Assembly: GCA_029013165.1 (NCBI GenBank)
Contig: JAQXMV010000204.1
Location: 1-15,288 of the forward strand
Reading direction: 5' to 3'
Source of the DNA: Oscillospiraceae bacterium
Lineage (GTDB): Bacteria > Bacillota > Clostridia > Oscillospirales > Acutalibacteraceae
DNA: 15,288 bases
Shown here: in pieces, positions 8,237 through 15,283 of the stretch
How positions within the stretch are numbered: position 1 is the first letter of the stretch
Layout: every line of letters starts with the position of its first letter
The notes under the pieces: generated by a model
The model's database searches: none
The model's input: the letters and a program-made list of their open reading frames with translations, nothing else
What the model was told of the DNA's origin: nothing
Made by a program: the position numbers and the translations under genes

Positions 8237-8995
8237 ATGAAAAAATTCATTTCATGGAATGTCAACGGCATCCGTGCCTGCGTTACCAAAGGCTTTCTTG
8301 ATTCTTTCGCCGCCCTTGACGCGGATATCTTCTGCCTGCAGGAAACCAAGCTGCAGCAGGGTCAGATCGACCTTGATCTGCCGGGCTATCATCAGTATTG
8401 GAACTACGCCGAAAAGAAAGGCTACTCCGGCACGGCGGTTTTCACCAAAGAAGAGCCCATTGCCGTTTTTCTGGGCATAGACAAGGCCGAACATGACACC
8501 GAGGGACGCCTGATCACGCTGGAATTTGAAAATTTCTATTTCGTCTGCTGCTACACACCCAACGCGCAGGACGGACTGAAGAGACTGGACTACCGCATGA
8601 AATGGGAGGACGACCTGAGAGAATATCTGCTGTCCCTTGACCGGAACAAGCCCGTCATATACTGCGGCGACCTGAATGTCGCCCATGAGGAAATCGACCT
8701 GAAAAACCCGAAAACCAACCGCGGAAACGCCGGCTTCTCCGATGAAGAAAGAGAGAAAATTTCACTTTTACTTTCCAGCGGTTTCACCGATTCTTTCCGC
8801 TATCTTTATCCCGATTTGGAGGGTGCTTACTCCTGGTGGAGCTACCGCTTCCGGGCCAGAGAAAAGAACGCCGGCTGGCGTATCGACTATTTTATTGTGT
8901 CCGATTCCGTCAAAGAGAAAATCCGGGAAGCCAAAATTCACAGCGAGATTTTCGGTTCCGATCATTGTCCCGTGGAACTGCTTATTGATCTTTAA
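8237..8995 (+). CDS. xth: exodeoxyribonuclease III / AP endonuclease (Xth/ExoA family)
   Basis: The 252-residue product has the normal length for the exonuclease III branch of the EEP nuclease fold. This enzyme cuts DNA 5' to abasic sites and removes 3' blocking groups in base excision repair in the cytoplasm. All signature blocks are present: SWNVNGIRA (N8), LQETKLQ (metal ligand E36), CYTPNA (Y106), GDLNVAH (D145, N147), WWSYR (201-204 region), GWRIDYF (D217), and SDHCPV (D242, H243, the catalytic pair). AAGGAG lies 8 bases before the ATG, so the start is secure. It appears to be a single-gene unit with its own promoter. No clear intrinsic terminator follows, so read-through toward the XRE gene is possible. 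The closest family matches would be ExoA-type enzymes of Bacillota. Confidence 0.97.
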   Translation: MKKFISWNVNGIRACVTKGFLDSFAALDADIFCLQETKLQQGQIDLDLPGYHQYWNYAEKKGYSGTAVFTKEEPIAVFLGIDKAEHDTEGRLITLEFENFYFVCCYTPNAQDGLKRLDYRMKWEDDLREYLLSLDRNKPVIYCGDLNVAHEEIDLKNPKTNRGNAGFSDEEREKISLLLSSGFTDSFRYLYPDLEGAYSWWSYRFRAREKNAGWRIDYFIVSDSVKEKIREAKIHSEIFGSDHCPVELLIDL

Positions 8996-9050
8996 TCCCT
9001 CTTTTTGCGCTTTATATTCTGAATTGCAAATGTAATCCGGTGTTTTTGCC

Positions 9051-9071
9051 GACTCTCAGGTTTTGAGAGTC
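9051..9071. promoter_or_regulatory. 8-bp perfect inverted repeat upstream of the XRE-family gene
   Basis: GACTCTCA (9051-9058) and TGAGAGTC (9064-9071) form a perfect inverted repeat around GGTTT. No T-run follows in either direction, so it is a poor terminator. It lies just upstream of the putative promoter of the XRE gene, where an autoregulatory operator would be expected. That role is inference. It could instead be a 3' end hairpin for the xth transcript. Confidence 0.4.
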
Positions 9072-9088
9072 ACAGACTGTCTCATGGG

Positions 9089-9117
9089 TGGACTTTCCCT
9101 TTGCCCTCAGGTAAAAT
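9089..9117 (+). promoter_or_regulatory. putative promoter of the XRE membrane protein gene
   Basis: TGGACT (9089-9094, four of six matches to TTGACA), a 17-base spacer, and TAAAAT (9112-9117, five of six matches to TATAAT). The predicted start near 9124 gives a leader of about 29 bases to the ATG at 9153. Confidence 0.45.
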
Positions 9118-9152
9118 GAAATCATCAAAACAGTGAAAGGTTGATCGAAAAA

Positions 9153-10454
9153 ATGAAAAACGAAAAAGCCGCCAGTCTCGGAGCCTTTCTGGCGATTCTC
9201 CGAAAAGACGCCTCCATGACACAGAGGGAGATGGCCGAAAAGCTCAATGTCTCCGACAAGACCGTAAGCCACTGGGAATGTGATGAAAGCTCACCTGATA
9301 TTTCTCTGCTGCCTACCATCGCGGATCTTTTCGGCATCAGCGTCGATGAACTGCTGCGGTGTGAGAAAAGAGAAGAAACCGACACCGGAAACAACGGCAT
9401 TAAACGACAGAACGAACCGACAAAACAAGCATCCGAGCAACCGGAAAAGCGTTTTCGCACCTTGAACATTATCCTGTCTGTTGTTACCATTGTATCATAC
9501 TTATGTGTAATCCTTGTGTTGGAATTGTTAAAGTATGTGCTGGCGCTTCATGCCGGAACCCGTTTGCTCGTCAGTGCCTCGGCGCTGATTCTGACCATGA
9601 CCCTCACGGTCATTCTGCGTCTGACAGTGAAAACCGACTCAGAGAACGAAGAGAGGCGGCACCGGATCAACCGCGTCACCGTATGCAACGGCTATCTCAG
9701 TCTCGGCGGCTTCGCCCTCTGCTGCATGATTGAGTTTTCTAGCTACTATCCGTGGATTTCCTTTATCGCCGCCGTCACAGCCGCCTACGGATTGATTATT
9801 CTGCTGTGCGAGATGATCCTGCGCAGAATGGATATCCTGAAAAAATCCGCCATGACGAAAGAAAAGAAAGCGCTGATTCTGCTTCGGGTTCTTACGGTCA
9901 TTGTGCTTATCGCGCTCAATGTCTCAGGCTACGGAATGTGCACGAACTTTAAATATGCGAGAAACGATATTATTTTTGCCGGTGCCGAAAAGCTGTCCTT
10001 TTCCGCTGATCAGGTGGAAGAATTCCGCGAATATATGGCACAGGAAAAAACAGCCGAGGCGACCTTTGATTTCGGTTACGGTTATACGAACCACCCTCTT
10101 GATGAGTATCCCGAGTGGACACTCGATGTACAGGCCGCCTATGAAAGGGGCGATTATCCCGAATCGGAGATCAACTTCATTTGGAACAACGGGGAAGTCG
10201 CCAAATGGGACCTTAATTCTCATGACAATTATGATTTCGATTTTCCGATTGAGGTTTACACCCATGAGGCTCTGCTGAATTCTCAGGCGGAAAACAGCGG
10301 CAAAATTATGGCTCTGACCATCGGATTATTCCTCTATTTCCCCGTTGTCAACGGCATTGTCATCGGTCTTTATGTCCTGGCGGCGAAGAAAATCAGAAAA
10401 AAGTTTGCCGCCGAAAAAGCAGTGCACGAAAGCTTCTCGGATACCGACTGCTGA
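9153..10454 (+). CDS. membrane-tethered XRE-family transcriptional regulator
   Basis: The 433-residue product begins with a typical HTH_3 (XRE/Cro) domain at about 8-68: a LGAFLAILRKDASMTQ start, the helix-turn-helix around MTQREMAEKLNVSDKTVSHWE, and the closing LFGISVDELL. A polar linker (70-101) leads to hydrophobic segments near 104-127, 138-157, 182-195, 200-223, 239-259 and 384-411. If the head is cytoplasmic, six spans place residues about 261-383 outside the cell. That loop is rich in aromatic and acidic residues and I do not recognise it. The design suggests a one-component sensor whose membrane or outside part controls DNA binding, which is inference. I chose the ATG at 9153 because GAAAGG (9135-9140) sits 12 bases upstream. 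The in-frame TTG at 9141 touches that site and is unlikely. The inverted repeat at 9051-9071 could be its operator. Confidence 0.85.
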   Translation: MKNEKAASLGAFLAILRKDASMTQREMAEKLNVSDKTVSHWECDESSPDISLLPTIADLFGISVDELLRCEKREETDTGNNGIKRQNEPTKQASEQPEKRFRTLNIILSVVTIVSYLCVILVLELLKYVLALHAGTRLLVSASALILTMTLTVILRLTVKTDSENEERRHRINRVTVCNGYLSLGGFALCCMIEFSSYYPWISFIAAVTAAYGLIILLCEMILRRMDILKKSAMTKEKKALILLRVLTVIVLIALNVSGYGMCTNFKYARNDIIFAGAEKLSFSADQVEEFREYMAQEKTAEATFDFGYGYTNHPLDEYPEWTLDVQAAYERGDYPESEINFIWNNGEVAKWDLNSHDNYDFDFPIEVYTHEALLNSQAENSGKIMALTIGLFLYFPVVNGIVIGLYVLAAKKIRKKFAAEKAVHESFSDTDC

Positions 10455-10482
10455 AAAAAATCAAAAAGTTTTTAAAAAGGTA

Positions 10483-10511
10483 TTGACATTTCCCGTCCCG
10501 TGCGCTATAAT
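10483..10511 (+). promoter_or_regulatory. perfect sigma-A-type promoter of the 5S rRNA gene
   Basis: TTGACA (10483-10488), a 17-base spacer and TATAAT (10506-10511) match the consensus exactly, as expected for rRNA. Transcription would begin near 10518. The leader up to 10544 holds a small hairpin (TGTGG/CCACA, 10524-10540) that may take part in 5' maturation. Confidence 0.85.
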
Positions 10512-10544
10512 AGGCTACGCTGATGTGGTAAAGAGCCACACAGA

Positions 10545-10662
<118 letters not shown>

Positions 10663-10665
10663 AAG

Positions 10666-10698
10666 AAACCACAGTTTGACTGTGGTTTTTGTTTTTTT
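10666..10698 (+). terminator. intrinsic terminator of the 5S rRNA gene
   Basis: AAACCACAG (10666-10674) pairs with CTGTGGTTT (10680-10688) around loop TTTGA, followed by TTGTTTTTTT. This is a textbook stem plus U-tract, starting four bases after the 5S end. Confidence 0.92.
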
Positions 10699-10720
10699 AT
10701 TGATTTTTTCCGCTTTTCTA

Positions 10721-10750
10721 TTGATATCACGGCCTTGAATAGAATATAAT
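10721..10750 (+). promoter_or_regulatory. promoter of the small-gene pair
   Basis: TTGATA (10721-10726), an 18-base spacer and TATAAT (10745-10750). The predicted start near 10757 leaves about 114 bases of leader before the first start codon. Confidence 0.65.
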
Positions 10751-10756
10751 ATACTC

Positions 10757-10870
10757 AGTCAATAATAATTCGGGCGCCGGAACGGCAGCCGTTATGAAAG
10801 AGGGCGGAAATATTCCGATAAAAAACGGAGTTCGGATTATACTTTTCACCCTAAGTTCGGAGGATAGCTT
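10757..10870 (+). other. long leader with several short hairpins
   Basis: The leader is unusually long for a 62-codon gene. It holds AACGG/CCGTT (loop CAG), CGGAA/TTCCG (loop ATA) and a competing pairing of TCCGA with TCGGA about 13 bases later. The last two share bases, so alternative folds are possible. The ribosome binding site GGAGG (10859-10863) lies just after this structure. I do not recognise a known riboswitch class in it. Its regulatory role is inference. Confidence 0.3.
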
Positions 10871-11059
10871 ATGGCAGGAAATGTGATTTTTATGCCCGAT
10901 ATCGAATACAGAGCCTGGGTAAACCGAAACAAGGAACTACTCGACGAAATTATCAAAACCGGTCAGGTTTCGACCATGTGGCTGCGCAAGGGCAATAACA
11001 AGAGCTTTCTCATCAGATATTTCAGAGAGTGCGGCTACACAATTTCAATAGACGATTAA
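10871..11059 (+). CDS. small protein of unknown function, 62 residues
   Basis: The ATG follows GGAGG by 7 bases, the strongest ribosome binding site in this stretch, so the ORF is very probably translated. The product (starts MAGNVIFMPDIEYRAW, ends CGYTISIDD) is soluble-looking with mixed charge, no signal peptide and no membrane segment. The middle is probably helical (NRNKELLDEIIKTGQ), followed by a basic stretch (WLRKGNNKSFLIRYF). I do not recognise the family. It is likely the first gene of a two-gene unit, with the next start 18 bases after its stop and a terminator after the second gene. Confidence 0.7.
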   Translation: MAGNVIFMPDIEYRAWVNRNKELLDEIIKTGQVSTMWLRKGNNKSFLIRYFRECGYTISIDD

Positions 11060-11077
11060 AAGGAAAAGGTGAAACGG

Positions 11078-11338
11078 ATGAAGAAAAAATGTGCTGTTCA
11101 GATCGCGAAGAAAATACTCAAGAGCGTTTTCTCTTTTAAATTTATTACCTCCTGCATTTTTCTCGGTGCCACGGTCTATTCCCTCATTCCCCGCTATGAC
11201 ACCATCGACGGAATCGACACCGACACGCTGATTCAAAACTGCAGTCCCGAAGTCAGCGAAGCCCCCTGCCCCGAGTGTGAGGTACTCTGTCCTGATGAAG
11301 CCGCAGCACTACTCACGGAGACTGCCACTGAAATGTAA
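11078..11338 (+). CDS. small membrane protein of unknown function, 86 residues
   Basis: The product has a basic N-terminus (MKKKCAVQIAKKILK), one hydrophobic segment at about 22-40 (FKFITSCIFLGATVYSLI), then a strongly acidic tail with a cysteine cluster CPECEVLC near residues 64-71. The charge pattern predicts the basic end inside and the acidic Cys-rich tail outside. I chose the ATG at 11078, with AAAAGG (11064-11069) ending 8 bases upstream. The in-frame GTG at 11069 overlaps that site but would add only three residues. It follows the 62-residue gene closely and is closed by the terminator at 11353. No family was recognised. A small secreted or membrane signal peptide, or a partner of the first gene, is speculation. 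Confidence 0.6.
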   Translation: MKKKCAVQIAKKILKSVFSFKFITSCIFLGATVYSLIPRYDTIDGIDTDTLIQNCSPEVSEAPCPECEVLCPDEAAALLTETATEM

Positions 11339-11352
11339 ACCAACCTCTTGTT

Positions 11353-11384
11353 AAGCCGCCCTCCCGGGCGGCTTTGTTGATTTT
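11353..11384 (+). terminator. intrinsic terminator of the small-gene pair
   Basis: AAGCCGCCC (11353-11361) pairs with GGGCGGCTT (11366-11374) around TCCC, a 9 bp GC-rich stem followed by TGTTGATTTT. It begins 15 bases after the stop codon of the second small gene. Confidence 0.85.
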
Positions 11385-11421
11385 CTACAAAAAAGGGCTG
11401 TGGGAATTATTCAATTTCAAC

Positions 11422-11450
11422 TTGCTAATATGATCAATTCGTGGTAAAAT
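11422..11450 (+). promoter_or_regulatory. promoter of typA
   Basis: TTGCTA (11422-11427), a 17-base spacer and TAAAAT (11445-11450). The predicted start near 11457 gives a leader of about 30 bases containing AGGTG (11477-11481) before the ATG at 11487. Confidence 0.65.
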
Positions 11451-11486
11451 AACAAAGTTATCATAATATGTAAATCAGGTGAAAAA

Positions 11487-13307
11487 ATGGACGTCAGAAA
11501 CGAAGTCAGAAATGTTGCGATCATTGCCCATGTTGACCACGGCAAAACTACCCTGGTCGATGAGCTTCTCAAGCAAAGCGGCACTTTCCGGACCAATGAG
11601 CAGGTTGCCGAAAGAGTGATGGACTCCGGCGATCTGGAAAAAGAAAGAGGCATTACCATTCTCTCCAAAAATACCGCTATCCATTATAACGGCGTCAAAA
11701 TCAACATCGTCGACACCCCGGGTCATGCCGATTTCGGCGGAGAAGTCGAGCGCATACTCATGATGGTCGACGGCGTATTGCTGCTGGTCGACGCCTTTGA
11801 GGGCTGTATGCCCCAGACCCGATTCGTGCTGAAAAAGGCACTGGCTCTCGGCAAAAAGGTTGTCGTAGTGGTCAATAAAATCGATAGGCCCGGTGCCAGA
11901 CCCGCAGAGGTTATCGACGAGGTGCTGGACCTTTTCATTGAGCTGGGCGCCGAAGAAGATCAGCTGGATTTCCCTGTGGTTTATGCCAGCGCAAAGGACG
12001 GCTACTCCAGCCTGGACGACAGCGTCCGTGAGGGCGATATGCGTCCTCTTTTAGATTCGATTCTTGAAAACATCGACCCGCCCAAGGGTGATGTGAACGG
12101 ACCGACCCAGATCCTTTTCTCCTCTCTCGACTATGACGATTATATCGGCAGAATCGGTATCGGCAGAGTGGAACGCGGCAGCGTTAAGCAGGGCCAGCAG
12201 GTGGTTCTCTGCAACAATGAGGGTGAGCGAAAAAATGTGAGAATATCCAAGCTCTATCAGTTTGAGGGCCTCAAGCGCACCGAGGTCTCTCAGGCGCAGT
12301 TGGGCGACCTCGTGTGCGTTTCCGGCATTGCCGAGTTGAATATCGGCGACACCGCCTGCGACCCCGAGCACATCGAGCCCTTGCCCTTTGTCAAAATCGA
12401 CGAGCCCACTATTTCCATGAATTTCATTGTCAATAACAGCCCCTTTGCAGGAAAAGAGGGTAAATTCGTCACCTCGAGAAATCTGCGTGATCGTCTTTTC
12501 AAAGAAGTCGAAACCAATGTTTCCATGCGCGTGGAGGAAACGGATTCCACAGACTGCTTCAAGGTCAGCGGCCGAGGCGAGCTTCATCTCTCCATACTCA
12601 TTGAAACCATGCGCCGTCAGGGCTATGAGTTTCAGGTTTCAAGACCTAAGGTTATCACCAAAACCGAAAACGGCGTCCTCATGGAGCCCATGGAGCTCTT
12701 GATCATTGAGGTGCCGGAACAGTATGTCGGCTCTGTGATTGAAAAGCTCGGCTCCAGAAAGGCCGAACTGGAAAACATGGGATCCAGGGACGGCGGCTCG
12801 ACACACCTGGAATTTAAAGTACCCTCCAGAGGATTGATCGGATACAGAAGTGAATTCATGACTGACACCAACGGAAACGGCATCATGAATCAGCTTTTCG
12901 CCGGATATGAGCCCTATAAGGGCGATATCCAGACCAGGGAGCGCGGCTCCATCGTAGTTCACGAGACCGGTGAAAGCACCGGATACGGACTTTTCAATAC
13001 CCAGGACAGAGGCCGCCTTTTCATCGGTCCGGGCGTACCGGTATATGAGGGTATGATCGTCGGCGAATGTGCCAAAGCCGAGGATGTGGTCTGCAATGTC
13101 TGCAAGAAAAAGCAGCTCACCAACACCCGAGCCGCCGGCTCCGATGACGCACTGCGTCTGGTTCCTCATTCGGTTCTTTCCCTGGAGCAGTGCATGGAGT
13201 TCATCAAGGACGATGAGCTTCTCGAGGTCACACCCACCTCTCTGCGCCTGAGAAAAACCATCCTTTCCAAGGAACAGAGAATGAAAAAGCAATTCAAAAA
13301 AGGATAA
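11487..13307 (+). CDS. typA: ribosome-associated GTPase TypA/BipA
   Basis: The 606-residue product is the usual TypA length. The GTPase domain shows every motif: G1 AHVDHGKTT (14-22), G2 RGIT (54-57), G3 DTPGH (76-80), G4 NKID (130-133) and G5 SAK (168-170). An EF-Tu-like beta-barrel (about 200-300), EF-G-like domains III and V, and the TypA-specific C-terminal domain follow. TypA conserved stretches there include GRGELHLSILIETMRR, GLIGYRSEFMTDT and GESTGYGLFNTQDRG. The family is a translational GTPase that binds the 70S ribosome at the EF-G site and supports 50S assembly and growth under stress. The start has AGGTG at 6 bases. It is a single-gene unit with its own promoter, ended by the shared hairpin at 13314-13346. 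Nothing is missing or unusual in it. Confidence 0.98.
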   Translation: MDVRNEVRNVAIIAHVDHGKTTLVDELLKQSGTFRTNEQVAERVMDSGDLEKERGITILSKNTAIHYNGVKINIVDTPGHADFGGEVERILMMVDGVLLLVDAFEGCMPQTRFVLKKALALGKKVVVVVNKIDRPGARPAEVIDEVLDLFIELGAEEDQLDFPVVYASAKDGYSSLDDSVREGDMRPLLDSILENIDPPKGDVNGPTQILFSSLDYDDYIGRIGIGRVERGSVKQGQQVVLCNNEGERKNVRISKLYQFEGLKRTEVSQAQLGDLVCVSGIAELNIGDTACDPEHIEPLPFVKIDEPTISMNFIVNNSPFAGKEGKFVTSRNLRDRLFKEVETNVSMRVEETDSTDCFKVSGRGELHLSILIETMRRQGYEFQVSRPKVITKTENGVLMEPMELLIIEVPEQYVGSVIEKLGSRKAELENMGSRDGGSTHLEFKVPSRGLIGYRSEFMTDTNGNGIMNQLFAGYEPYKGDIQTRERGSIVVHETGESTGYGLFNTQDRGRLFIGPGVPVYEGMIVGECAKAEDVVCNVCKKKQLTNTRAAGSDDALRLVPHSVLSLEQCMEFIKDDELLEVTPTSLRLRKTILSKEQRMKKQFKKG

Positions 13308-13313
13308 AGATAA

Positions 13314-13346
13314 GCCGCCGGTTTTCTCGCACAGAGAACCGGCGGC
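13314..13346. terminator. bidirectional terminator between typA and the ligase gene
   Basis: GCCGCCGGTT pairs with AACCGGCGGC and the stem extends through TCTC/GAGA with a small bulge, loop about GCACA. In the minus direction it is followed by TTATCTTTATCCTTTTTT, a good U-tract. In the plus direction the T-rich run is weaker (CTTTACCTTTTAATTTTT). It fills the 45-base gap between two convergent stop codons, so it probably serves both genes. Confidence 0.85.
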
Positions 13347-13352
13347 AATGCT

Positions 13353-14996
13353 TTACCTTTTAATTTTTCTGGTTGTGGTCTTTTCAAATTCTTCCTTTCG
13401 TATGACCACTTTTTTGATTCGTTTATAGGAGGGCAGCTTTCTGTTCACGGCCCTGACCGCCTCTTTGACGGCTCTGTGAAGTTCATCAGACGACGGTTCG
13501 CCTTGAAGTTTTAGTTTTCGGCCGATATAGGCGGAATCCGGCAGGATTTCCGCCCCGATGATATCACCGCCCATGAGCGAAACCAGACATTCCGCCACCG
13601 CGCCCTCTCTTTCGAGGTAGTATTCCAGCTCTTCGGGATACACATTTTTGCCGTTTCGTGTGACGATCACATTTTTAATTCTGCCGCTGATATGGTAATA
13701 ACCGCGCTTATCTATATAGCCGATATCGCCCGTGTGCAGCCATCCGTCCATGATTACCGCGGCGGTCTGCGTGGGATTTTTATAGTAGCCCTTCATCACC
13801 ATCGGCCCTTTGATCAGGATCTCCCCTACCCCGTTTTCATCGGGATCGGCAATCTTAGCCTCTGCCCCCGGCAGGGGCTTTCCGATGCCGTCAGGCATCG
13901 GTTCACTGTCGCTGTTGCATATAGCAATCGGCGAACACTCCGTCAGGCCGTAACCGATGATCACCGGTATGCCGTAAGATGCGAAATCACGGACTGTCTG
14001 CTTTTGCACCGAGGCGGCGCCCACCACAATCTTTTTCAGCCTGCCGCCAAAGAATTCGTGAATCTGCGCAAAGATCTTTTTCCTGCTGTCCTCCGGGATA
14101 ACCGTTGACATTTTTGAAATCAGTCTCGCCCGGTTGACCTTGCCCTCTTCTTCCATTTTTCTGATGATCCTGTCGTGCATTTTTTCCAGCAAAAGCGGTA
14201 CTGTCACAAACACCGTAGGACGATAGGCCGCAAAATCCTCCTGCAAATGGCGGATCCCCTCGCCGAAGCTCACGGAAGCTCCGCGGTAAATCACCATCAA
14301 AAAAGCAATCAGCTCATAGGCGTGATGCAGGGGCAGCACAGACATCGTCACATCTTCTCGCTCAATTCTGACAAGCTGACTGACGGCAAGCAAGTCGGAG
14401 CAGATATTTCCATGGCTGAGCATGACACCCTTTGTCATACCGGTCGTTCCCGATGTAAAAAGGACTGCCGCCGTATCATTCGGCTCGATCTTCGCTTCAC
14501 GATAGGACTGATCTCCCTCGCGAAGCAATTCCCTGCCTTTTTTTATGACATCAGCAAAAGCAAAATCTTTTCCGCCGCCGTCAACATTGATAACCTGTAT
14601 TTTTTCTGCTGCGGCATAGCCGGCCATGAGACTTTCTCCCCTGCTGTCGGTAACCACGGTATCAATCTCAGCAAATCCCATAATATTCATCAGCTCTTCA
14701 CCGGGAAGCTGTCTGTCCAGAGGCATCACCGTCAAAGCAGAACCACACACCGCCATAAAGGCAACGCACCATTCATAGCAGTTCCCGAGATAGATGGCGA
14801 CATTCTTTTTCTTCGAGCCAAATTGTTTCAGCAAAGCTGTTCCGAAAGCTTCGCAGTCATCACTGAAGCGTTCATAAGTCACGCCGAAAATATAACCGTC
14901 CTCGTCCTTGAGCAGGAAAGCATCGGAGCCGCCGAATTTTTCTGTACTCTGAGAAAGCAAAGTTTTCAGCGTCATACCGCTGTTTCTGTCTTTCAC
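13353..14996 (-). CDS. AMP-dependent acyl-CoA synthetase/ligase (long-chain fatty acid-CoA ligase-like)
   Basis: The product (547 residues from the GTG at 14996) is a complete ANL-superfamily adenylating enzyme. These activate a carboxylate with ATP to an acyl-AMP and then a thioester. Motifs seen, in this numbering: TSGTTGMTKGVMLSHG (A3/P-loop, 181-196), LPLHHAYEL, YGLTECSP (A5, 349-356), GWLHTGD (A7, 418-424), SGRIKNVIVTRNGKNVYPEE (A8 hinge, 437-456), and a C-terminal TTTRKIKR with the probable catalytic Lys at 544. The IKNVIVTRNGKNVYPEE hinge resembles long-chain acyl-CoA ligases of Clostridia. The real substrate is unknown. The frame is open back to 15098, but those first codons overlap the promoter. 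AGGTGAT lies 7 bases before the GTG. ATGs at 15005 and 15023 are alternatives, with the site too close or absent. Confidence 0.9.
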   Translation of the reverse strand: MKDRNSGMTLKTLLSQSTEKFGGSDAFLLKDEDGYIFGVTYERFSDDCEAFGTALLKQFGSKKKNVAIYLGNCYEWCVAFMAVCGSALTVMPLDRQLPGEELMNIMGFAEIDTVVTDSRGESLMAGYAAAEKIQVINVDGGGKDFAFADVIKKGRELLREGDQSYREAKIEPNDTAAVLFTSGTTGMTKGVMLSHGNICSDLLAVSQLVRIEREDVTMSVLPLHHAYELIAFLMVIYRGASVSFGEGIRHLQEDFAAYRPTVFVTVPLLLEKMHDRIIRKMEEEGKVNRARLISKMSTVIPEDSRKKIFAQIHEFFGGRLKKIVVGAASVQKQTVRDFASYGIPVIIGYGLTECSPIAICNSDSEPMPDGIGKPLPGAEAKIADPDENGVGEILIKGPMVMKGYYKNPTQTAAVIMDGWLHTGDIGYIDKRGYYHISGRIKNVIVTRNGKNVYPEELEYYLEREGAVAECLVSLMGGDIIGAEILPDSAYIGRKLKLQGEPSSDELHRAVKEAVRAVNRKLPSYKRIKKVVIRKEEFEKTTTRKIKR

Positions 14997-15036
14997 TTTG
15001 TTCATCACCTTTTCAGATTGCATTATATCGATTATT

Positions 15037-15066
15037 ATTTTACGACACCGGATAAAAAATATGCAA
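15037..15066 (-). promoter_or_regulatory. promoter of the ligase gene
   Basis: On the minus strand there is TTGCAT (15066-15061), an 18-base spacer and TAAAAT (15042-15037). The predicted start near 15030 falls downstream of the first codons of the longest open frame, which argues that the hydrophobic N-terminal extension of that frame is not translated. A TATAAT at 15028-15023 is an alternative -10 but lacks a good -35. Confidence 0.5.
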
Positions 15067-15124
15067 AAAAAACAAGCTAAAACTGTGAGATCAACCAAAA
15101 GAAAATCAATAAGGGTGAGATAGC

Positions 15125-15148
15125 ATGATTCAGCAGAAGAAACGGTGA
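15125..15148 (+). CDS. 7-codon micro-ORF with ribosome binding site, upstream of the hairpin array
   Basis: ATG to TGA encodes MIQQKKR. AAGGGTGA (15111-15118) sits at a workable distance before the ATG, better than chance would usually give. It ends 9 bases before the first hairpin of the GC-rich array. It could be a leader peptide or the start of a longer disrupted gene. No clear promoter was found for it. Confidence 0.25.
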   Translation: MIQQKKR

Positions 15149-15157
15149 AGCGGGAAA

Positions 15158-15283
15158 GCCCGGCGGCGAAGCCGCTGGGCGCGAGGGCGGAAGCCCTCGC
15201 TGCCCGCCGCCGGAGGCGGCGGGCAAGGCGCGCGCGAAAGCGCGCGCCAACGCGGCCCCGGTAGCTGAGCCAAAGGCTCAGCT
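15158..15283 (+). repeat. array of five GC-rich hairpins with purine loops
   Basis: Five stem-loops follow one another almost without gaps: 15158-15180 (10 pairs including one G-U, loop GAA), 15181-15200 (GCGAGGGC/GCCCTCGC, loop GGAA), 15201-15225 (11 pairs, loop GGA), 15227-15248 (GGCGCGCGC/GCGCGCGCC, loop GAAA) and 15263-15283 (AGCTGAGCC/GGCTCAGCT, loop AAA). From 15158 to 15248 the GC content is about 85%, far above the rest of the window. GGAA and GAAA on the plus strand are GNRA-type tetraloops, which favours plus-strand RNA. No gene is recognisable. The array runs to within five bases of the window end and may continue beyond it. It could be a multicopy palindromic repeat or part of a structured RNA. 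Confidence 0.75.

Noticed and set aside
9141..9152. TTG start for the XRE gene, four codons upstream of the chosen ATG
   Set aside because: The only purine-rich site, GAAAGG, ends right at the TTG, leaving no spacing. The ATG at 9153 fits better.
10794..10886. 30-codon upstream ORF overlapping the start of the 62-residue gene
   Set aside because: It has no usable ribosome binding site and its sequence shows no special codons or repeats. It probably occurs by chance within the leader.
14175..15080. Plus-strand open frame of 301 codons opposite the ligase gene
   Set aside because: It is antisense to all the AMP-binding motifs, has no recognisable domain and no ribosome binding site, and is His/Arg-rich as expected for a shadow frame.
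14997..15098. Hydrophobic N-terminal extension of the ligase frame (starts MVDLTVLACFFCIFF)
   Set aside because: It looks like a membrane anchor, but a TTGCAT-18-TAAAAT promoter lies within it and no ribosome binding site precedes its start. Translation more likely begins near 14996-15023.
15151..15263. Arg/Ala-rich open frame through the GC hairpin array
   Set aside because: The composition simply reflects the GC-rich palindromes. It has no start or ribosome binding site of its own, and the hairpin structure explains the sequence better than coding does.
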